From Pempheris klunzingeri (taxonomy: Eukaryota > Chordata > Actinopteri > Acropomatiformes > Pempheridae): a DNA stretch of 64,000 nucleotides. The notes beneath the pieces were generated by a model. It had not been told where the DNA came from and made no database searches. It saw only the letters and a list, made by a program, of their open reading frames with translations. This document shows, one piece after another, positions 58,428-64,000 of this stretch. The stretch's first letter is position 1; each line of letters opens with the position of its first letter. The translations under genes were made by a program, and so were the position numbers. The stretch is from contig NC_092029.1 of assembly GCF_042242105.1 (NCBI RefSeq), positions 8,929,885 through 8,993,884 of the forward strand, written 5' to 3'.

Positions 58428-60803
58428 GTAAGATCACCTCAGAAATACACTTCAAAAACTGGTCACAGCAGAAGCCAAACTTGAGATTTTGAACACTGTA
58501 TCAGATATCTATGCTGCTGCTCTCATGTGATGGACAGAAGTCTTTTCTGAACAGGAAGTAAAATCTGCAGCCATGTCACAGAGTTGCTTTTCTGATCATA
58601 TTAACCAAACTACAGACAGAGCATATGTTACTGCACAAGTTGCTATTTTTTACAGAGAATCAACTGCACTGACACAGATATGTAAGTAATGAGATGGTCT
58701 GTTGAAATATTTGTTGTTCTTCGGTGGTTAATAGAGACTTCCTGGTTTAAAGTTTCACCTTGGAGCCAATCATGCGTTTTCACTTTGCTGTTAAAGTGAT
58801 AGTACCAATTCACATCAAGCGGAAAACACACTAAAGTACTCCATTACAAGTGTAAGTCCTGCATTCAAAGTTATATCAGTTGTGTGAATATACTTAAAGT
58901 ACAACATGTAAAAGTACTCTTAATGTAATTTGACATCTTTCTCAGTTTCTACACTATTACAATGAATATTATCAGATTGGATTGTTGATGCTTTAACATA
59001 TAAGCAGCAGTTTAAGGTGGCAGGTGGAGATTATATACTGTTGGATAGTGTGATCTATGACTTTATCATATGTTTTGTTTTAAAAAAAATCTTAATGTAC
59101 AAAGCAACTAGTAACTATAGCTGTCAAATAAATGTGGAGGAATAAGAAGTACAGCTCTTCTTTATTTATTATATTCCTATTTTTATATAATGATAATTAT
59201 TATCAATAGGCTACTGTGTGTATCAAAATGAACAAAGAACAAAGAGCACAGTAAAAAGAAAAAGAGCTCCAAAAAATTTCCCATAATGCAACTCAGTGCT
59301 AACTTTCATTATACTTTCCCTATTTGGTGAAATTGGTATGTCACTTTAAGTGCAGCATTTCCGTGAATGTACTTAATTACTTTAAACCCTTAAATCCTCA
59401 TGTCTTTTCCCCACCCAGGTGTTTTTGGTGTGGTGAAGACAATCCTACAAAGCGCAGCAGCAGGTTTTACTTTTGCCGAAGCTGCTTTATTTGCACTTGT
59501 GCCCACACTGACTGAAGATGACGTCCTGCTGACTGCTGCGAACCTGGCTGCTGGGCGAGTCGGCTCCACGGGGGTCGGGGTAGTGACCGCATGCCTCGTG
59601 TTCACCTCAGCGCTCATTTCTCTGGGATGTGGGTTCCTCCTCGCTGCCATGGCGATGAAGCTGTGGACTGCAGGTGGAGTGAGGTTGCCGTGGGTAGTTG
59701 AGGCCACAACAGGAGCCTCTGTCGTGGTGGGTGCTGTTTCTACTGGAGTGGCAATGGGCATCCTTCCCCCATGGATCTGCATCGTCGCCCAAGGCATTCT
59801 GGTCCTGATAGTCTACTCATATTCCAATATTAACAACGTGACAACAGCTCTGTTAATCATCTTCACCACTCTGTACCTCAGTATCGAATATGGAAGAATG
59901 GGAGCCATAGTTGGACTCTACGCCGTTGGATTGACCATCTCAGGGCTTTGTGCCCTTCGAAAGGCTCTGACAGAGAAGATAACACAAAGACCAAACACTG
60001 AGTGCCGACTTTTGGAGCGTATATTCTTCTACTGTGTTTTTGTGGGCATACTGGGATTTTCAGTAGGAGTGGGAGCTGGTGAAGCAGGAGAAGGGTCTGA
60101 AGCAGAGGTGGTCTTGATGCTGCAGTCTGTCCTCTGGGTGACCTTTCTGTCTGCAGGGCTGCTAGGGGCTGGCCTGGGAACAGTGGCCATGGTCGGGCTG
60201 GGGCCAGAGGCGGCTGGAAAGGTCGCTGTGGGAGCTGCTGTAATATCATCAGTTTCCCTGAGAATCATTCTGCAATCAAGCTCCTCTCTTGGGTCCCGGA
60301 GCAGTGTGGGGGGAGTGTTAGGAGCAGCTACAGCTGCAGGGGTGTCACTTGGGGCTGCAGGCGTCGCGGCAAGACAGGCGTTCGGATCAAGAAATTCAGC
60401 TTTAGCAGTTTTAGGTTCAGTTGTTTGTGGTGCTGTTCTTGCAGTGCGAGGTGTAACTCTGACAGAAACTTTGCCAACAACATCAGAACTTATAACAATC
60501 ACCCTCGCTGCAGTAGGGGCATTTGTTCTGGGCGCACCAAAGAGTCCATTTCACACTCAGGTTAATCTACAAAGGGGCCATCTCACGGGGCCAGAGCTAA
60601 TTAAAGGCATCGGCATGGAGACGGTCACCGCAGCAGCAGCACCTATCGGAGCTGCTGCACTTGGGGCCGCAGCGCTGGGTACCGCAGCTCTGGGGAGGCT
60701 GGGGACTGTGGGAGTTCTGGTGGCTATATTGTTGGCTTTGGGAAGTACTCTTAGTGGCATGATAGGAAAATCACCATCGACAACAAGCGTACACAGAGAC
60801 TGA
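58409..60803 (+). CDS. Unrecognised multipass membrane protein, 2 coding exons, 467 aa
   Basis: Function unknown. Coding exons are 58409-58427 (MAETSL and one base of Gly7; donor GG|GTAAGA) and 59419-60803 (acceptor TTTTCCCCACCCAG). Both junctions are phase 1, and the join gives MAETSLGVFGVVKTILQ. An ATG at 59400 keeps the frame open but lies in the intron's polypyrimidine tract. The protein is rich in Ala, Gly, Val and Leu, with about 12-14 hydrophobic segments from residue 12 to 455. More polar loops lie near 188-206 (KALTEKITQRPNTECR) and 381-405. A low-complexity AALG run spans about 417-433. No signal peptide or conserved motif is recognised. Evidence that it is real: a single long frame of higher GC than its AT-rich surroundings, good splice sites and a downstream poly(A) signal. 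It is divergent from naga and may share its promoter. Confidence 0.8.
58815..59125 (-). repeat. Teleost ACTTTTACTT-type repeat in the intron
   Basis: AAAGTACTCCATTACAAGTG, AAGTCCTGCATTCAAAG and CATGTAAAAGTACTCTTAAT are reverse-oriented phrases of the repeat seen at 13770-14095. Confidence 0.5.
59419..60803 (+). CDS. Main coding exon of the unrecognised membrane-protein gene
   Basis: A 1385-bp uninterrupted coding exon from residue 7 to the TGA at 60801-60803. The long minus-strand open frames here (about 123-157 codons) are shadows of its GC-rich codons. Most of the transmembrane region is encoded without introns. Confidence 0.82.
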
Positions 60804-61076
60804 CTGACCCTTGAGTGTGGATCCTGCTGGTCACCAGAGTGGTCACACAAGACAAAAGAGAGACAATTTGTATGCATCTGCATGAGTGTGTTTGAGAAGA
60901 CTGGTGTTTGGCATTATGTCAAGTCCACACTGACATAAAAGTAATAATCCAATTTATATGTGAGCTAAATTGCCTTCTCTGAAATCTACAGATATTTTAC
61001 ATAAAAAACAGTTTTACTAATTGTCCAAATCTGACAATTGCACCATAAACATGTATTATTAGGACCACTTGTGGTG

Positions 61077-61082
61077 AATAAA
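61077..61082 (+). terminator. Polyadenylation signal of the membrane-protein gene
   Basis: AATAAA, 274 bases after the stop codon and followed 25-40 bases later by the GT-rich GTCTGTGTTTGTGTA, a typical downstream element. Confidence 0.55.
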
Positions 61083-61948
61083 ATAGATGCAACACGTCAG
61101 CCAAGTCTGTGTTTGTGTATATATATTCACTGATATTCCTATTGTCAGAGAAAATGTAGCACTGATTACTGGAAAACACGAGCGCAAATAAACTGACATT
61201 TGTGTGAATTTTTGCAGAAGGGTCCCTTTTCCTCACCTCTTCACGCCATCATCACATTTCCCAAGACATGACTGCAAGCTGCCAGTTACTTTGGTTTCAT
61301 CTTAGCAACAGTAACAGAGGACTTGCTGTTTAGAAAAAGGGGGAGGGAAGGGGGGAGGAGAGACCAGCAAAGAATAATACCCGAAGACTGGGAAGCATCT
61401 TAGAACAGAGACTTGTGCATGATTGAGAGAAATATGGATTTCAATACAATAATTTCTGCCTGTTTATACTCACACTGAAGTTGTATATATGTTGCATGCA
61501 AATGGATTATCCACGTGTGGCTTTTGTTGGTCTACCATGGCAGCACACAGGACTTCAGCAGCAAGAAAGAAGAGGTGGCAAAAAGCTTTTCCACTGAAAC
61601 AGCCTGGGGACACATCAGCAGCTCCACTACTGTGAGAAGATCTGAGAATCCAATATACTTTTAAGGAATTTAATGGCACCCTGAAATGAAAACATGGCAA
61701 TAATCTCAAAGGGTAATGGTGAAAGTAGTCATCTAAGTAACTTTTAACCGTTACTTGACACCCTGGGATTTATGGATTTAGGATTTATTTTCTGCACTGA
61801 GCTATTTTTGATTGAGATGGATGGATTTACACACAAAGTTTGACAATCATCCCCAAAAGTAGCACAAAGATGGATTTTGGCGCTCTGTGCACTTGAGGAA
61901 TGATGTACTTCAGTATTACTTCATGAGGATTAACTTCATTAAACCAAA

Positions 61949-62629
61949 ATGTCTCTGAACCGGGTCCACACAACAGACACGGAGCAGTCTGCAGAGTACT
62001 CAGTGGAGTACTCAGTGTCGGTTCCCAGTGACTCCAGCCACGGAGCGGCTCGGACGCGCGAACTGACGGTTCTCCAGTCTGGCTGCGGCAGCTGCCTGCC
62101 GCGCGCCGTGCGCCTCACTTTTACGCCAGAATCGCTGGAGAGGCTTTACCAGAGCTACTTCCGCAGACAGAGACAAGAGAACCTGCACGTGTTGGCGATG
62201 TTTGCTGCTCTTTTCAACAGCTTCATCATCATCATGTGCGCGGTGGTGTACACCGAGGACAAACTGGCCATGGTGGTGGTGGCGGCTGTGGGGCTGGCCG
62301 CGGACATCCTGCTCTACGTGCTGTGCCGGATACACAAGCTGCCCTCATCGCCAGTCTCACGCGGGGCAGTGCCGTACATCCTGTGGCTGATGATCACCGT
62401 CCACGTCTTGTGTTACATGGGTCTCAACTACGAGCGTTTCCCCCAAGCGAGCGACTCTGTGGGCTGGCAGGCCTTCTTCAGCTTCTCCAGCTTTCTGACG
62501 CTGCCGCTGCACTTGGTGCCCCTGCTGCTGCTCACGGCTCTCTCCTGCGGCGTACACACCCTCGTACTCGGGGTGACTGTTGCTCAAACGCTTGAGGATA
62601 ACCTGCAGGGGCCCATGCTGGTGAGACAG
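61949..62629 (+). CDS. adcy3: adcy3 coding exon 1
   Basis: ATG in AAAATGTCT begins the frame and no earlier in-frame ATG gives a homologous start. It ends CTGGTGAGACAG|GTAAAT. It encodes the cytosolic N terminus and five of the first six transmembrane helices. Its GC-rich codons contrast with the AT-rich flanks. Confidence 0.95.
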
Positions 62630-63317
62630 GTAAATATGGCTCTCAGTCAAGTGTTAACTTACAGCTGATCTGCAACTTAAAACATGAGAAAGGCCCCAGG
62701 TGTCACAGGTGGTCACAGGTGTGGACGGTGATGGGGAGGAGTTGGGGTGTGCAGGGTGCAGGTGTGTTGGACATACTTTCTTTTCTTTTTCACACTTTGT
62801 TGTCACACTCATCCAGAGTTTAGTGCCACTAAGTGGAATGCACTCTCAGAGATCATTAAAGTTTGAATTCATGAAATTAGTCACAAGTATTTCAAATTCT
62901 ATAGACTGTAATATTAACTGCATTCATTTTGTGCAACCAAATCAATTCAGTGGCATAAGATTTTACTTTTTCATGTCATATAATGAATTTTGTGCCACAA
63001 CACATACAGTTGGTGGCACAAAGTGTGACTCATGATGCCCCAAAGTCAAAAGTAAAGCAAAATGTGAAATGGAGACAAAGAAAAGACACAATTATGGTTT
63101 TACTCCAACCAGCAAAATGAGTCACTGATTATGTGTTTCTTATCCTCAGCTTCCCCATTATATCTATGATCCATCCTAAGAATATGAATTACATTAATTA
63201 TGACACATAATGTACACTTATGCTTTTATTTTGAAAGGCAACCAACCAGAGCTTCCCCTAAAAAGTTGGTGTTAAAAGTCTGTTGCTATTATGACAATAG
63301 TTATAAAAAACTAACCA

Positions 63318-63364
<47 letters not shown>

Positions 63365-63548
63365 TATATTAACACACACCCTCTCTTCCCCTCCACAGCT
63401 TCTAGCCAACATGATGCTCTACTTGTGCTCAGCCGCAGTGGGTGTGATGTCGTACTACATGGCGGACAGGAAGTACAGGACAGCTTTTTTGGAGGCTCGT
63501 CAGTCACTAGAGGTCAAACTCACTCTGGAGGAGCAGAGCACCCAGCAG
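61949..63548 (+). CDS. adcy3: Adenylyl cyclase type 3, N-terminal part (continues past window)
   Basis: Membrane enzyme making cAMP from ATP; type 3 is the olfactory and primary-cilium cyclase. Two coding exons are present: 61949-62629 (227 codons) and 63399-63548 (50 codons), both phase 0; later exons lie to the right. The N terminus [15 protein letters not shown], the [20 protein letters not shown] stretch and the end YYMADRKY, then [19 protein letters not shown], closely match mammalian ADCY3 as recalled. Residues about 79-101, 106-128, 140-160, 175-195 and 196-213 plus the start of exon 2 form the six helices of the first membrane cassette. The C1 catalytic domain is not in the window. 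Which of the teleost copies (adcy3a or adcy3b) this is cannot be decided. Confidence 0.95.
62630..63398 (+). other. adcy3: adcy3 intron 1
   Basis: Non-coding, GT-AG. It contains GT/GGTG-rich sequence near its start and a long (CA)n tract at 63319-63362 shortly before the acceptor. No other element is recognised. Confidence 0.9.
63319..63362 (+). repeat. (CA)n microsatellite upstream of adcy3 exon 2
   Basis: About 22 CA units ending 36 bp before exon 2 begins. Confidence 0.93.
63399..63548 (+). CDS. adcy3: adcy3 coding exon 2
   Basis: 150 nt after CCCTCCACAG, encoding [30 protein letters not shown] and [20 protein letters not shown], then donor GTAGGT. It covers the sixth helix of the first cassette and the linker to the first catalytic domain. 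Confidence 0.95.
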
Positions 63549-63554
63549 GTAGGT

Positions 63555-63557
<3 letters not shown>

Positions 63558-63594
<37 letters not shown>
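63558..63594 (+). repeat. (CA)n microsatellite downstream of adcy3 exon 2
   Basis: About 18 CA units beginning roughly 10 bases after the exon 2 donor. Confidence 0.93.
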
Positions 63595-63599
<5 letters not shown>

Positions 63600-64000
63600 A
63601 ACCATAGGTAAACTTTGCTTAATGAGATAATACATTTGCTTATTTGGGAGCAACACACACACACAAATACACTTGTGCTGCCTAATTATATGCTTTGCAC
63701 AGCCGAGGGCTAATAGGTTGATTAGAGATCCTGCTGTTTTCACCAGTGGAGCCACCGTCAGGGACCTGACACAGTACAGTCAGCTTATGCTCTGTGACAG
63801 TTTTTACTTTCACTGTATTTGATTAGCCACTTTATTACTCTTTTTGTTGTTAATTGTCTTAATTGACTTGTATGTAGGCTGTGGTTAGTCTCATGTCTCA
63901 GTCTCAATAATATTAAAGGAACTGTCAGTGCAATCAAATTGTAAATAAAAAGGCAAAGATACGCTCTTTCAAAGCCTTTTTATGATACTGTATTTCTGAA
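63595..64000 (+). other. adcy3: adcy3 intron 2 (partial)
   Basis: AT-rich non-coding sequence to the window edge. The next expected ADCY3 exon, beginning ENLMLSILPKHV or similar, is not present. Confidence 0.75.

Noticed and set aside
59400..59418. ATG at 59400 as start of the 467-residue protein
   Set aside because: It falls within TTTTCCCCACCCAG, a typical acceptor tract. The upstream exon at 58409 supplies a start in matching phase with a strong donor.
59390..60502. Minus-strand open frames of about 123-157 codons opposite the membrane-protein exon
   Set aside because: They are Pro/Thr/Ala-rich shadows of GC-rich Gly/Ala/Val codons on the plus strand. The plus-strand frame is longer and has matching splice sites.
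63549..64000. Search for a third adcy3 exon
   Set aside because: No sequence resembling the expected ENLMLSILPKHV start follows an acceptor before the window ends.
1..64000. tRNA, rRNA and CRISPR arrays
   Set aside because: No tRNA B-box with cloverleaf potential, rRNA-like sequence or regularly spaced identical repeats with unique spacers was seen by reading. A covariance-model scan was not possible.

Overview
The window is vertebrate genomic DNA, almost certainly from a ray-finned (teleost, probably percomorph) fish. Supporting this are split genes with short GT-AG introns, fish-like protein sequences, abundant (CA)n/(GT)n microsatellites, and many degenerate interspersed repeats of types familiar from teleost genomes. 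There are no operons, prokaryotic signals or CRISPR arrays. Most of the sequence is intergenic or intronic, and most open reading frames in it are chance frames.

Layout. (1) 1-14.3 kb: no recognisable gene, only scattered old repeats and a perfect DR1 nuclear-receptor element. (2) 14.4-29.5 kb, plus strand: a complete VEGF-A gene (vegfa, most like the teleost vegfab copy). Eight coding exons encode a 214-residue secreted growth factor with signal peptide, cystine-knot domain, basic exon-6 heparin-binding segment and C-terminal heparin-binding domain. A CpG-rich upstream region holds a candidate hypoxia element. (3) 29.5-51.3 kb: a roughly 22-kb gene-free interval with microsatellites, a 20-bp minisatellite, a TIR-bounded DNA transposon and other dispersed repeats. 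(4) 51.3-58.0 kb, minus strand: a complete lysosomal alpha-N-acetylgalactosaminidase gene (naga), eight coding exons and 433 residues. Its first coding intron uses a GC donor. Upstream lie a perfect CLEAR/TFEB palindrome and a five-unit 26-bp CCAAT-box array. (5) 58.4-61.1 kb, plus strand: a two-exon gene for an unrecognised 467-residue, Ala/Gly-rich multipass membrane protein, divergent from naga. (6) 61.9 kb to the right edge, plus strand: the first two coding exons of adenylyl cyclase type 3 (adcy3); the rest lies outside.

The gene products do not form one pathway. VEGF-A is a secreted angiogenic ligand, Naga a lysosomal glycosidase and Adcy3 a membrane cAMP synthase. The most notable items are the divergent naga/unknown-membrane-protein pair with its regulatory region, and the unknown protein itself. 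All gene models come from reading splice sites and comparing proteins from memory; no alignment or database search was run.
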